From: Trachelipus rathkii
Lineage: Eukaryota; Arthropoda; Malacostraca; Isopoda; Trachelipodidae
Direction of reading: 5' to 3'
Assembly: GCA_015478945.1 (NCBI GenBank)
Contig: JABUQX010124353.1
Span: 17,501 to 35,034, forward strand
DNA length: 17,534 nt
A program made the position numbers and the translations under genes. How positions within the stretch are numbered: the stretch's first letter is position 1; each line of letters opens with the position of its first letter. The notes beneath the pieces were generated by a model, which was not told the DNA's origin, did not search any database, and worked only from the letters and a program-made list of their open reading frames with translations. Positions 1 through 8,830 of the stretch are shown piece after piece.

Positions 1-499
1 CCCTTACAACTCTGGCCCATTATCACTCAACATTTGCTTCGGTTTACATACACACACATTGGCTACAACACTTCTCTCACTACCTTTGCCACATTCGCCT
101 AAGTTTTTTCTTTCCTGTGACGACACAGAGTCATATTCGTAACACTTACTCTTTATGCTGTCCAACATATCATCTTACCATTCTTACATACACATCGCCC
201 CGTCCAACACCCCGGTAACGAAACACAATCAAAGTCACCACTAACTACCATTCAAAAGTGATTCCTACTTCACGTCAATTTGCAACACGGAGGTTCCTCA
301 TCTATGACATTCTCCTGAAGTACTAACTTCTCCGAACATTCTCCTACACACGTAGTCGCATACATCAATTCCAACAGATCTTTCCGACAACCCAAGGGTT
401 AACATCTCCTCTCTTCATACATTCCCATATTTAAATTCCCTCCGATGTGCGCCAACGTCACCACTACGATGGACGAACTATAGCAAATTCTACGGCCCA

Positions 500-1989
500 C
501 CAACAGAAAAGCTCATGGTACTCATTACAATCATCCTCTCTGCACTTTCCTAATATAAATTAAACCAATTCGCACATACCCTCAATACCCTTGCTGAAAC
601 CTCATAACCTTTCGCAGAATCACCTTATAGATCTGATTCAAGCTATCCTTCTCTTACTTCATCTTACTATATGAGCCCACCAGCACATTCTTCGCTAACT
701 CGACATACCATTGGGCCATTCCTCTTGTCTCATTACTTCCTATCGCTTCGCATTGCTTATAATCCATTCACTATCACCCTCACTCTCCACCCATCTACAA
801 CTTATAAAATCAGTTTCTACGAAAAGGTCTCCCAAAGAACTATCCACCCTCCTTGAAATTTTCAAAATTATTTCCTCCGATTCCCTTACACACAAATCGT
901 TTTATTAAACTCACCATCTAGGACAGACCCATATCATTCCTAAATAAATTAAATCCCTAAAAAAGAATACACAATACGGCATTGCTTTCTTGGCATCAAG
1001 CCCACAAAACAAACCTATATTCCACCCTCACGTCCTAATGTTTCCTATCTCTATTTTTTCAGCAGAAACCCTACTTTATCTACCAAGCTTAATCCTATCT
1101 CTCTCCCTGAACCTTCAATCTCCCTTGTGTATCTTTACACTAAGTATAATCTCCTAGGAATGTCTGCCACGTCCCCACTCCTCACATCTCTCGTACAGCA
1201 GATGCATTCACTAAGAAATCTGAGGCCCCCAGTGTCAATCAATCCACAATATAACCGTTGCCAATCCCAGCCTCACTCACTTCCATTCCTTCCCCATGCT
1301 CACAATACCTAATTCTTCAATTCTCACTGGACAAATCATTTTCATACATCCTCATCGATCTCAATATGAACTATCTCCTTCCCCTTCCCTTCCGTCCAAC
1401 ACATACTTCCCTATCATAAACTCTTTTTCTCTATTACCCAAAATTATAATGTACCCCACTCAAACACTGTAAATGCAACTCATTTTTTCAACTTTGGCCT
1501 ACTCAATCACCTCATTCCTAATCAACTAACCCCGGTTTCTCGCGCCACGAAATGCACACACACCCTCCCAACTACCTAAATAACTTGCTCACGCACCAAT
1601 CAACATCTCTTGCATGGACTGCCAACCCACAGGTACACATAACCGCCTTCAACTCCTTTCACATATCTGTCCTCCCACCATTTCCCATAATCTCCCTTAT
1701 CTGTCTCACGTGCCTCTTCTTACACATCCATCACCAGTCCATAAACCTTTCCTTCCGCAAATCTTCTAATAGCTCCCAGCACCTCTCGATATCAACCTAA
1801 TCCTTAGCCTGAAGTCTTTAAACCACTACAACACCACCTCTTCAAAACATGGCAATCCAACGCATCCGATCTTCTTTCCACTTTCATCAATTCCCTCTAG
1901 GTTAAATAAGCTCAGGATCTATCACTTATAACTCCAACTACTCTTTCCATAACCATTCTTCTTCACTAACCCTGTTCTAAATTCCTCTT
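500..1989 (-). pseudogene. Integrase region of pol, heavily decayed
   Basis: By position this should be the integrase. Support is thin. Near 1630-1680 the minus strand gives RYVKGVEG followed by YVYLWVG, possibly the last part of the HHCC zinc domain. Near 1200-1240 a DTGG-PQ-LSE-like block resembles the (S)DRGxxFxSE segment around the second catalytic Asp, and near 660-720 the piece YVELAKNVLVGSYSKMK resembles the NG-VER--RTLK-L segment around the catalytic Glu. No frame is open for long. The enzyme would have inserted the cDNA. Everything below 500 is on the same strand trend but I recognise nothing in it; it may be the end of pol or the start of a 3' untranslated region. Confidence 0.45.
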
Positions 1990-2479
1990 CATGGCATTCT
2001 TTGACATTAAATTGGCTAATTAACATTTCTTTTCACATGGATTACCTCGAACCCACACATAACAAAATCACTCCAAATCTTCCATACGCCTTGCAAGTCT
2101 CGCTATCAACCATTACTTCATTCCGTGCAAATACACTAAGGGTTGATGTCCGCTCTTGCAACCATTTAACACAACCTTGACAACCATTCAAAAACGGAGG
2201 CAACACAATCCTTTAAGACAAAACCTCAAAAAGCATGCCAACTTTCTTTCAATCGTGGAATACTTCGCTGTCATATCTAAAGCTTTGAACACATACGCAA
2301 TCACTCTGTTTTTCTTTCCAACTATCATCCCCGTCAATCAGCCTGGCCTTTCTTCGCATCAACAACCTCCAATACCAATAACCCACTCATCTGTATATAA
2401 ACTATCACTATGTGGAGCTTTGGCATTCCTCACTGTAATCATAGGGTATAGCTAGTAATAGACTACATCTTTCCGTCAC
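1990..2479 (-). pseudogene. RNase H domain of pol (frameshifted)
   Basis: On the minus strand a YTDE/G-GIGG block near 2370-2400 corresponds to the first catalytic Asp segment (xxTDAS--GIGAVL). It is followed by NRVIAYV-KALDMTAKYSTIERKLA (2235-2310), the strongly conserved block around the catalytic Glu in Ty3 elements (YSTxEREMLA). Then HQPLVYLHGMK (2120-2150) and a decayed NSRLARW-like piece match the TDHKPLxxL...RLxRW block. Frames change at least twice. RNase H would have removed the RNA strand during reverse transcription. Its position before the integrase supports Ty3/gypsy. Confidence 0.78.
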
Positions 2480-3522
2480 TAATCTCTCTCTCGTTTTCCC
2501 ATAATTATTTTACAAAATGCTTTCATTCACATCCCCGGTCATTCCGACTTCACAATTGTAACTTCTTCTACCTCCTTTTTTCCCCCCCAGTCCATTCAGT
2601 CAACCAGGTTTCATCACACCTGAACAATCCTTCATAAACTTTCGCCCAAATCTAACCAACCCAAAAATCTCTCAGCTCTCTAACATTCCTGGTCTAGGAA
2701 AATTCCTTAACTCTTTTTCAACAACCTCTCTCCGTTTATTCACCCAGTGCACTAACTTGTCCTTAGCAAATGTCCCAATCCTCAATAACGCCAAACCATC
2801 CGTCACATTTTTCAACGCTTCCCCTTCCTTTTATTATACATGGCCAACCCCTTCCCTTCTTTTTCAATTTTTCAACACATCATTCCACTTAGCCCTTCAA
2901 CTGCTCAGGGAAGGACTCTCTGTCCCAATCCACATATATCATTCCTCATAAACACAGCCTATATTCTACATTCTCTACCTATCCACGTGAACCATTCCAT
3001 TCATAACCACATCATAATGCCCTCACCCTCAGACCACAGCTGTCAGACGCTTGGCAAAAACACACCCAAACTGCTCATGGACCTTCTCCTAAAACTCGTA
3101 TAATGCGCCCGCTCTAGGAGCAGGTCGAATATAAGAGAAGTCACATAATTTAAGCGCTTTTGTTCCACACCAACACCTACTACTCCTCTCCACTGGCATC
3201 TGATCATCCGGCACGCACGCAGATCCTTTTTCGTAAACTACTTTCATTACCCATACATACTATACACACATTCTGACACTACACACCCATAGGAAACCTA
3301 TCTTTCAACCCGTCTTTCCAAATTCACCGTACGAAATAAGTCAATACAAACTCAAACGTGCCATCCAGCTTTCCTCACGGGCACACTCCGGACTATTCCA
3401 AGAACTGTACACTCTCTTCCAAAACACCTATTCGCTCTAATTCTTCACACTGCTCTTCAATCTCTATTTGCCAACTGGGGGGGAAGTGACGAGATCGCTT
3501 GGTATATGGGGGTGTCCTCCAT
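2480..3522 (-). pseudogene. Reverse transcriptase domain, badly broken
   Basis: Pieces in changing frames match landmarks of Ty3/gypsy RT in the right order. EDTPIYQAISSLPPSWQIEI followed by EEQCEELERIGVLEESVQ (3420-3522) is the classic start of the domain. Near 3340-3400 come VRKADG and a decayed VNL block, then DRFPMG near 3290-3310, corresponding to the V-VRKKDG...DYRxLN...DRYPxP region. Near 2580-2715 come RNFPRPGM, LRDFW, and MKPG-LTEWTGG, equal to the thumb block (xFPxPxxxxxLRxFLG...PLTxLT). I could not find an intact YxDD catalytic box between them, which would be expected near 2950-3050. The enzyme cannot be active. Confidence 0.75.
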
Positions 3523-4075
3523 TAACACTATGCGAAACGCAGGCAACTGCGCACCCCCAAAATCCTCATCGCCTTTGCTTAGCACTTTCCTCTTTTCCCA
3601 CAATATTCGTACAAACTTTTGTCTCCTTACTTCCTTCCCTAGGTAATTTTACTTTATCAACCATTTCATCATACCCCCAATCCTTTTTCTTCTCAATATC
3701 ACCAGCAAACACACAGCATTCATTCCCTCTCGAAGGCTCTACAACCAAAACCGAATACAAACTGCCAACCACATCATCAACCCTTATACCTCTCACTCTC
3801 TTCTTTTTCACATCAGGCCACCTTCTGCAGACATACCCTAGGATTATTCTGAATAATCTAAATACAGTCAAAATACATGCGCTAGACCGCTTTTTCACGT
3901 CAATATTTTAAGTCAAATACATAACCATCCACCAGAAACATGTATCTGGTCTACCATCCACACCGTACATTCGTATTCCATCCTAACTTTCACACTAAAC
4001 TACTCCATCAGTTTTGTCAAAGACATATCTTCAAAGCAAACCTTCACACCTTTTACCATTTCACTTTCACACCCC
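3523..4075 (-). pseudogene. Protease-RT connector region of pol (frameshifted)
   Basis: This part joins the protease to the reverse transcriptase. A 110-codon open stretch at 3566-3898 reads VCRRWPDVKKKRVRGIRVDD in its first third and ends in a charged tail (VGKEESAKQRR). Above it, short pieces such as ECTVWMVDQIHVSGG (near 3935-3985) sit in another frame. I do not recognise a catalytic motif. Its place between protease and the RT start, on the same strand, is the main reason to treat it as pol. Confidence 0.5.
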
Positions 4076-4537
4076 CTAATACCTTATTCCACAACATCTG
4101 ACATCTCCCTCTTTTAATTTCACCTTTTTCTCTATCATCATCCGATCCGGATGGATAACTATCCCGTTCACACTCAAAAACTTATAACCTAACAACACAT
4201 CATACTTCTCATTTATACCGTTAATCACATAAAAATCAGTGTCTTCCATACCTATTCCTCCAATCCTAACACTCTCCCTAAATTTCGTCACTACCGGTAT
4301 CAACATGTTGCTTATCCCCTTAATATTCCCCTTTCCTGACTCTTTCTGGTCCTCCCTTATATTCATTCTATCATACGCACTTTTATACACTACACTGACC
4401 ACCATACACCCAGTATCAATCAAAGCTCTCACCTCAATACCTCCACAATAAACTTTAATACTCATGCACTCATTCACCTGACTAGCCGAAAACACATCTA
4501 TACTCACACCATTTCTCACCACTTGCACTCCATTCAC
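4076..4537 (-). CDS. Retropepsin-like aspartic protease (pol start, Ty3/gypsy remnant)
   Basis: An open stretch of about 153 codons carries the active-site motif ALIDTGC (DTG codons at 4409-4417), and later YDVLLGYKFLSVNGI with HPD soon after, matching the flap-to-dimer part of retroviral-type pepsins and their common LLGxDFL block. The enzyme works as a homodimer and cuts Gag and Pol. Its frame is -1 relative to gag and is open back through the gag stop, so no start codon of its own is needed; the first codon in this frame past the stop is GTG, not ATG. It ends at a stop at 4076, before the reverse transcriptase, so the polyprotein is broken here. It is the best preserved pol domain in the window. 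Confidence 0.85.
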   Translation of the reverse strand: MNGVQVVRNGVSIDVFSASQVNECMSIKVYCGGIEVRALIDTGCMVVSVVYKSAYDRMNIREDQKESGKGNIKGISNMLIPVVTKFRESVRIGGIGMEDTDFYVINGINEKYDVLLGYKFLSVNGIVIHPDRMMIEKKVKLKEGDVRCCGIRY

Positions 4538-5330
4538 ATATGAGGGCCCACCATCTGTAAACCCTGCCCTTCCTCGTTTCCCGGCACAGTCCCCCTAACC
4601 TGATTATTCAGATTATTCATACTCACCATGTCATTCACATTCACAGTCCTATTACTGGTTACTGCTGCTGCCGGAACAATATTGGCAGTACCCCCACTAC
4701 TAGCCATAGGCCTACTGCCTTCCCCACTAATCACTCCCTGGTAACCCGGATTCATACTTCCCTGACGTCTAATACTCCAGCACATTCCAGCTATATGCCC
4801 CATTTGCCCACATTGAGTACATGTATTCCGAGGAACCCTACACATTCTTGAAAAATGCCCCTCAATTCCACAATTCCCGCATACAGGCTTTCTCACTCTT
4901 CCACCTTGCTGACAATCACGTGCCCAATGGTCCATACCTCCGCACCTCCTACACCCAGCCCTTTGCAGTTCATGGCCATATGGCCCACTTGCCCACAACT
5001 GAAACAAGCTCCATTCGCCCATCTGCATTCTGATATCATATGTCCCATCTTACCACATCTGAAACACTTCACATCCCTATTACCTACGTTCTCTCTGTTC
5101 CCGATCACATTTCCTCTAACATTCCCTTGGTTATAACCCCCTCTATCATTCACTTGTGCATTTACATTACCCCCCATTGGTCTACTTACATGCACATCAC
5201 CCGCATTCACCTGTCTATCATTACCTCCACCCCCATAAAAATCCTCTAAGAACTTCACCATCACCTCATAGGGGTTTGCTCTCAGAGCATCTTTATGACC
5301 TGTACTGAGGCGGTGGTGAAGCCCTTTCAT
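4534..5330 (-). pseudogene. gag nucleocapsid with five CCHC zinc knuckles
   Basis: Five CX2CX4HX4C knuckles lie in a row: CFRCGKMGHMISEC and CFSCGQVGHMAMNC in one frame, then CRRCGGMDHWARDC, CGNCGIEGHFSRMC and CTQCGQMGHIAGMC in a second frame. All cysteines and histidines are intact. A single indel near 4960 separates knuckles 2 and 3. The knuckles bind element RNA for packaging. Before them is a Gly/Asn-rich linker (GGNVNAQVNDRGGYNQGNVR); after them a Ser/Gly/Asn-rich tail ends at the TGA at 4534-4536. Five knuckles are more than the one or two usual in gag proteins. A host CCHC protein is unlikely because a protease follows directly. Confidence 0.85.
4543..4549 (-). promoter_or_regulatory. 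Candidate -1 ribosomal frameshift heptamer, gag-pro junction
   Basis: On the minus strand the heptamer GGGCCCT sits in the gag frame as G GGC CCT, which is the X XXY YYZ layout of a -1 slippery site. It lies seven bases before the gag TGA. After a one-base backward slip the frame is open through the gag stop and straight into the protease. Known strong sites usually have AAA or TTT as the second triplet, so a CCC site would be weak. The site may be chance. Confidence 0.35.
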
Positions 5331-6050
5331 TCACTCCCCTGCCACTATAAATATCACGTCTTTCAATTTCCTCTCTCTCTTTCATTCGTTTCAAACTCTC
5401 TATCCTCTATTATCTCTAACACATCCTTCCAACGCAGTCGCTCTCCCGCCCATCTCATTTTCTCCTTTCTCCTTGCATTTATAAATTCCGCCACTGCGGT
5501 TGGAATAGTTTCTAAAAACTTATTCAATAACCTTTTATTATCACTCACATCCTCATTCCCAAATTTCATTCGCGCCCAACTTTCCAAACGATGTGCACAT
5601 ATCTAATCTTTCACTCTTTCCCTTCTAGTTTATCACAATCATGCACTTTTTCGAACGATTTTAACCGCCTCCTGTTTCACTCTCTCCACTTTGTTTCCAA
5701 TATTCTCTCTTTATACTTCAATACCGCGGCACCCATACTAAGCAATCACCATCTATAAAAATCAGCTTTGTCCTTACCAAAAACTGTCCCCTAACCCTTT
5801 CAACCCCAAACACTTTATTTGGTGCACGATTTCTCCTTAATATCTTTCAATACTCCAAGAATTCATCGTTAGAGGGATTTGACGACAAAATTTTATATTT
5901 GTTGATTCTAGGAATGTCCCTAATAAGGACACTCCTAGAAACTTTGACGTTGGAGGACCTGGCCGAGTCCTCAGACCTGGTATCGTCACCATCATTCACT
6001 CCCACTTCCTCATTCGTACTGCTGTATAAAGTCTATAATCTTACTCTTAG
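5331..6050 (-). pseudogene. gag capsid domain (broken)
   Basis: The best piece is an open stretch at 5363-5587: MESWARMKFGNEDVSDNKRL, then LLNKFLETIPTAVAEFINAR and ERLRWKDVLEIIED. This is the familiar Ty3/gypsy capsid pattern, an ES-A-KFG block, then a F(L)xTIPxxVAEFIN block and a W-DVLE(I/L)-ED block. Upstream in other frames are fragments such as IRDIPRINKY and SSNPSNDEFLEY (near 5850-5930), which fit the start of the capsid. At least two frame changes separate the pieces. The domain would have formed the virus-like particle shell. Confidence 0.7.
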
Positions 6051-6457
6051 CTAGCACTCTTCTTTCATGCCTTCTATTCTTTGACGTCTTCTTATCCTTT
6101 CTCTCTCTTTCTTCTTGTCGTCTTCTTTCACTCTCCTCTCATCCTTCTTGCCATCTAACCCATTCACAACCTGTCCACCATTCCCTTCCACATTCTCTAT
6201 TTTATCTACTATCCTAGGAGCAGAGGTTACCTTCTGTTTTTCACCTTTCTCCTCAATCACTTTCGCAAATCTCTGGTTTAATAAGTCATCCACACGAGAG
6301 GCCATTAACTCATCCACTCGTGAAGAAATTTTCTCTTCCATTCTCTCTTCCATTCGTCTTTCCATCTCTCTCATTCCTTCTGATTCTCTTTTTCCTTCTT
6401 TTGAAATGCTTCCTTCCATCTTTCAACCTCTAACTTCAATTCCTCTACTGTACTCAT
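6051..6457 (-). pseudogene. gag N-terminal part, coiled-coil region (frameshifted)
   Basis: The likely true start is the ATG at 6457, which opens MSTVEELKLEVERWKEAFQK and then hits a stop near 6371. The downstream frame (ATG at 6419) stays open for 122 codons and is very rich in Glu, Lys, Arg and Met, with repeated MEERMEE and SSRVDELMASRVDDL heptad-like patterns. This fits the charged coiled-coil start of a Ty3-type Gag, which helps particles assemble. The two frames overlap and differ by an indel, so one shift probably broke the gene. The region is followed by capsid-like sequence. Confidence 0.6.
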
Positions 6458-6498
6458 CCTTACTGTCTATTTGTCCCCTTTTTCCTCCGTCAAGAAGG

Positions 6499-6515
6499 CC
6501 CTACGTTGGGCGCCA
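6499..6515 (-). promoter_or_regulatory. Primer binding site (PBS) of the Ty3/gypsy element
   Basis: The minus strand reads TGGCGCCCAACGTAGGG. The opening TGGCGCC is the usual start of a tRNA-complementary PBS in LTR retroelements, where the 3' end of a host tRNA primes minus-strand DNA. It lies about 42 bases upstream of the likely gag start codon at 6457, and the sequence just before it carries a duplicated block as expected near an LTR end. I did not identify the tRNA species. Confidence 0.75.
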
Positions 6516-6565
6516 CAATATGTGGTGGGTTCGATTCTCCACAATATGTGGTGGGGTTCGATCCC
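6513..6565 (-). repeat. 26-bp tandem duplication at the LTR/PBS junction
   Basis: Two head-to-tail copies (6513-6538 and 6539-6565) on the plus strand start CCACAATATGTGGTGGG and end in TTCGATTCT or TTCGATCCC. The first copy overlaps the first bases of the PBS. Each contains the small inverted repeat CCACA/TGTGG. This is probably the 3' end of the 5' LTR, locally duplicated. The TTCGAT block also resembles a tRNA T-arm, but no other tRNA part was found beside it. Confidence 0.6.
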
Positions 6566-6710
6566 GCTCACTATTTGTTTCAAGTCGTGAAAAAAAAAAC
6601 ACAGGAAGAAAAAAAAAAAAGAAAACACAGAACAAAGAAAACTAATAAGAATTTATTGAAAAAAAATCACAACACAACTAATTCTTCTCCACACAACACC
6701 AATTACAAAA

Positions 6711-6783
6711 GCCGATACCGATACCTCTATAAACAAATACCGACACCGATCCAGTCAGATACCGATACCGTCCGATACCGATA
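6711..6783. repeat. Degenerate CCGATA(C) short tandem repeat
   Basis: The motif CCGATACC/CCGATA recurs about seven times with small interruptions, for example GCCGATACCGATACCTC and later CCGATACCGTCCGATACCG. It is a small hexamer-based minisatellite inside the presumed LTR. Confidence 0.7.
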
Positions 6784-6822
6784 CCTTAAATGAAAAATCC
6801 TTAAACCTAAAATGAGCCTTAA

Positions 6823-6909
6823 TTCTAAAATAAAATAATCAAATAACTTAATCCTAAAAATGCAATAATCAAATAACTTAATCCTAAAATGCAAAAATCA
6901 AATAACTTA
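6823..6909. repeat. 29-30 bp tandem repeat, three units
   Basis: Three consecutive units (about 6823-6850, 6851-6880, 6881-6909) share the pattern CCTAAAATGCAATAATCAAA followed by TAACTTA, with one-base differences. The first unit is the most diverged. No function is evident. Confidence 0.75.
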
Positions 6910-7533
6910 TATTACAATGTCAAAATTTAATAAATACCAAATTTTCAAATTTGTTTTTAGTTTTTGTTTCTTTTAAAGTATTTCTCTATTGATAATTTCC
7001 TAATAATTTCTTTTCAGTATTTAGTCCCTTAATTTTCGTATTAATTTCTTTTCTAATTCTCTTTTCTCATTCACGGTGTTTCGGTTTATTTCTTTGTATT
7101 ATCTTTCTAATTAACTAATAGTCTCTTTATAATTTTTGGTTCTCTTTCACCGTCTTTTCTTCGGCAAGTTATTCCTTTTTATTATATACAATATTTATTT
7201 TCAAACTTGGATTGACTTTTATCAATTTTCTTTTATCAATCTTTATTTACAATATATACAAATTTCTCGTTGCCGAGCTCAATTGTCATTCAAAATTCCA
7301 ACTCCACTCTTCCTCAATGGACAAAAAGGCAGGAGAAAAAAAAAGCTGAGAAGGAAAAAAAAAACTTCTAAACTTTATGAAAACTTAGAAATAAATATAA
7401 TAAATATAAATATTTAGACCAAATCTCAATCAAATTTAAATTAAAATTATCATCATTAAATTCCTTTTAACTAATTAATTAGTTAAATAAAAATATTCAC
7501 ATCTAATATTGTCAAATTAAGATTTCCTACACA

Positions 7534-7604
<71 letters not shown>
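7534..7604. repeat. (AAT)n microsatellite 1
   Basis: An almost perfect AAT array of about 23 units. It ends in ATAAAATTAAATAATAATAC. Confidence 0.97.
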
Positions 7605-7606
<2 letters not shown>

Positions 7607-7791
7607 TTAAATAATAATACAAATAGCTAATACCTGGATTTTATCCAGCTTTTTTTTCATTAAAGGGTTATTTCTCGCAACCCTTGCCTCTCTACAATCC
7701 AGACGACCCTCTGATTGACAACTAAAACTGTTCAACAAAAACAACATAATTCCATTAAAAAAACCATAAACATATAGCAATAAAAAGCATA
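7605..7791. other. Spacer between AAT arrays, no gene
   Basis: Unassigned DNA with a less AT-rich core at 7650-7735, containing the inverted pair CTGGAT..ATCCAG at 7633-7649. No coding signal is seen. Confidence 0.5.

Positions 7792-7848
<57 letters not shown>
7792..7848. repeat. (AAT)n microsatellite 2
   Basis: A perfect AAT array of about 18 units, followed by AT-rich DNA with ATAAT and AATAT runs to about 7915. Confidence 0.96.
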
Positions 7849-8111
7849 GAAAATAACCAACATAATAAGCCTAATAAGAATAAGCATAAATGAATAAAAT
7901 AATATAATATAATATCCTACCTCACTCCTGACAAACGACAAGCTTGTGCCTTCTCTCAGCCTTAACTATATTCCACAGTCTTCAAACATCAGAACACCCA
8001 AAGCCTTTGAACGACGATGAAAAAACTAAAAAAAATAGAAAAAACGAACCTTTAAAAAAACTCATTCGCATTCACACACGATAATAATAATAAAGATACG
8101 ATCCAAAATAA

Positions 8112-8113
<2 letters not shown>

Positions 8114-8160
<47 letters not shown>

Positions 8161-8172
8161 TAATAATAATAA
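8114..8172. repeat. (AAT)n microsatellite 3, compound
   Basis: An AAT array broken by AAAAAT, continuing as imperfect AATCAATAATAATCATAAAA to about 8190. A short four-unit (ATA) run at 8080-8093 precedes it. Confidence 0.95.
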
Positions 8173-8727
8173 TCAATAATAATCATAAAAGAATAAGAAT
8201 AAACAATAAAAGAAATAAAATAGATTATAACAATATAAAAATAATATATATACACTTCTCTCGTCAAACGTGAAATCGTCAATCGTCTCGCGTCATGTAC
8301 ACCACCACAAGTCGTCCCAAAAAGTAGAATCAAAAATTATTTAACAAAAAATAACGCTCTTCGTGAAACCACTTGTGCATAAACACTCGGTACAATTCTG
8401 AGAAAAAAAACGAAGAAAACAAAATTTAATTGGGTCCAAAAAAAACTGAATACACTATCATCCAACAAACTCGTCCTTGCATCTTGAATAGGGAAAATTC
8501 GGAAGCTCCGCGCCGCGAGAGAAAGACAGAAACAAGGTTCCATAAACCGAAAGAATAAGAAATGATGGACCAGTGATCCTTTATCAGTTGAGGTCGTCAA
8601 CCACCCCCGCACTCGTTCAACACAACCTGCCCGTCCGACACTCATGCTCACATATCCCTCATTCCTTCAGCTAATACATTAACATGAAATATATAACTAC
8701 CTTTTACTACCTTTCACGCAGTGCTTA
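8173..8727. other. Unassigned spacer, no gene recognised
   Basis: A 104-codon open frame on the minus strand (8337-8651) covers much of this stretch but has no domain, no family pattern I know and an ordinary composition for chance. The stretch also has many ACG/CGT-containing words near 8255-8320 (CGTCAAACGTG, CGTCAATCGTC), a weak repeated CGTCA motif. I assign nothing. Confidence 0.5.
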
Positions 8728-8830
8728 TCTGCTATGAAGGGGTAGACAACACGGGGGGAACCACAGGAAATCGAACTTTAAGGCCGGCTATCCCAACCAG
8801 CGCCACCAACGTGTTCGCAGTCGTTTTAAT
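8728..8830 (-). mobile_element. tRNA-derived SINE head (partial)
   Basis: The minus strand has a polymerase III box A-like TGGCGCTGGTTGG (consensus TRGCNNAGYNGG with one extra base) followed by GATAGCCGGCCTT, as in a tRNA D-arm and anticodon stem, then a box B-like AGTTCGATTTC (consensus GGTTCGANTCC). The gap between boxes is about 15 bases instead of over 30, so the anticodon arm has largely been lost. Downstream is tRNA-unrelated sequence TGTGGTTCCCCCCGTGTTG. This is the make-up of a SINE head rather than a working tRNA. The SINE's 3' end is not defined. Confidence 0.45.

Larger units (their letters stand above)
1..6515 (-). mobile_element. Decayed Ty3/gypsy LTR retrotransposon, internal region
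   Basis: Read on the minus strand, the domains follow the Ty3/gypsy order: primer binding site, gag with CCHC knuckles, protease, reverse transcriptase, RNase H, integrase. Having RNase H before integrase separates Ty3/gypsy from Ty1/copia. The element would have copied its RNA through a cytoplasmic particle and inserted the cDNA in the nucleus. Frameshifts and stops occur in every domain, so this copy is dead. Decay is uneven: the gag zinc-knuckle and protease blocks are open over 130 codons or more, while RT and integrase are recognisable only in short pieces that change frame. The 3' LTR is not visible and should lie beyond position 1. The 5' LTR should begin just above 6515. The superfamily is certain enough; the exact family is not known to me. 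Confidence 0.88.
6566..7533. other. AT-rich stretch, probably part of the 5' LTR of the Ty3 element
   Basis: No gene is seen. The LTR belonging to the PBS at 6515 should start here and run to higher coordinates. The stretch holds two A-runs near 6590-6625, a GATACC minisatellite, a 29-30 bp tandem repeat and then very AT-rich DNA. The outer LTR end cannot be placed because the partner LTR is not in the window. Confidence 0.4.

Noticed and set aside
671..3911. Plus-strand frames rich in Ser, Thr, Pro and His (for example 1552-1800, 2156-2455, 3468-3911)
   Set aside because: They are the reverse side of the minus-strand Ty3 pol gene, and their composition reflects the purine-rich coding strand opposite.
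1..6515. The gag-pro-pol remnant as an endogenous retrovirus with an envelope gene
   Set aside because: No envelope-like frame, signal peptide or membrane anchor is visible after the integrase region; a plain Ty3/gypsy retrotransposon explains everything seen.
6516..6570. TTCGAT-containing sequence as a tRNA gene
   Set aside because: Only T-arm-like words are present, doubled by a tandem repeat; there is no acceptor, D or anticodon arm.
6115..6645. 176-codon plus-strand frame
   Set aside because: It is the shadow of the gag coiled-coil region on the minus strand, running out into the PBS and LTR end.
7732..8333. Minus-strand open frames rich in Ile and Tyr (7732-7941, 8052-8333)
   Set aside because: They are translations of AAT arrays. 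The poly-Ile and poly-Tyr runs look like membrane helices but come only from the microsatellite.
8337..8651. 104-codon minus-strand frame
   Set aside because: No domain or family pattern, no neighbours, and frames of this length are expected by chance in this much DNA.
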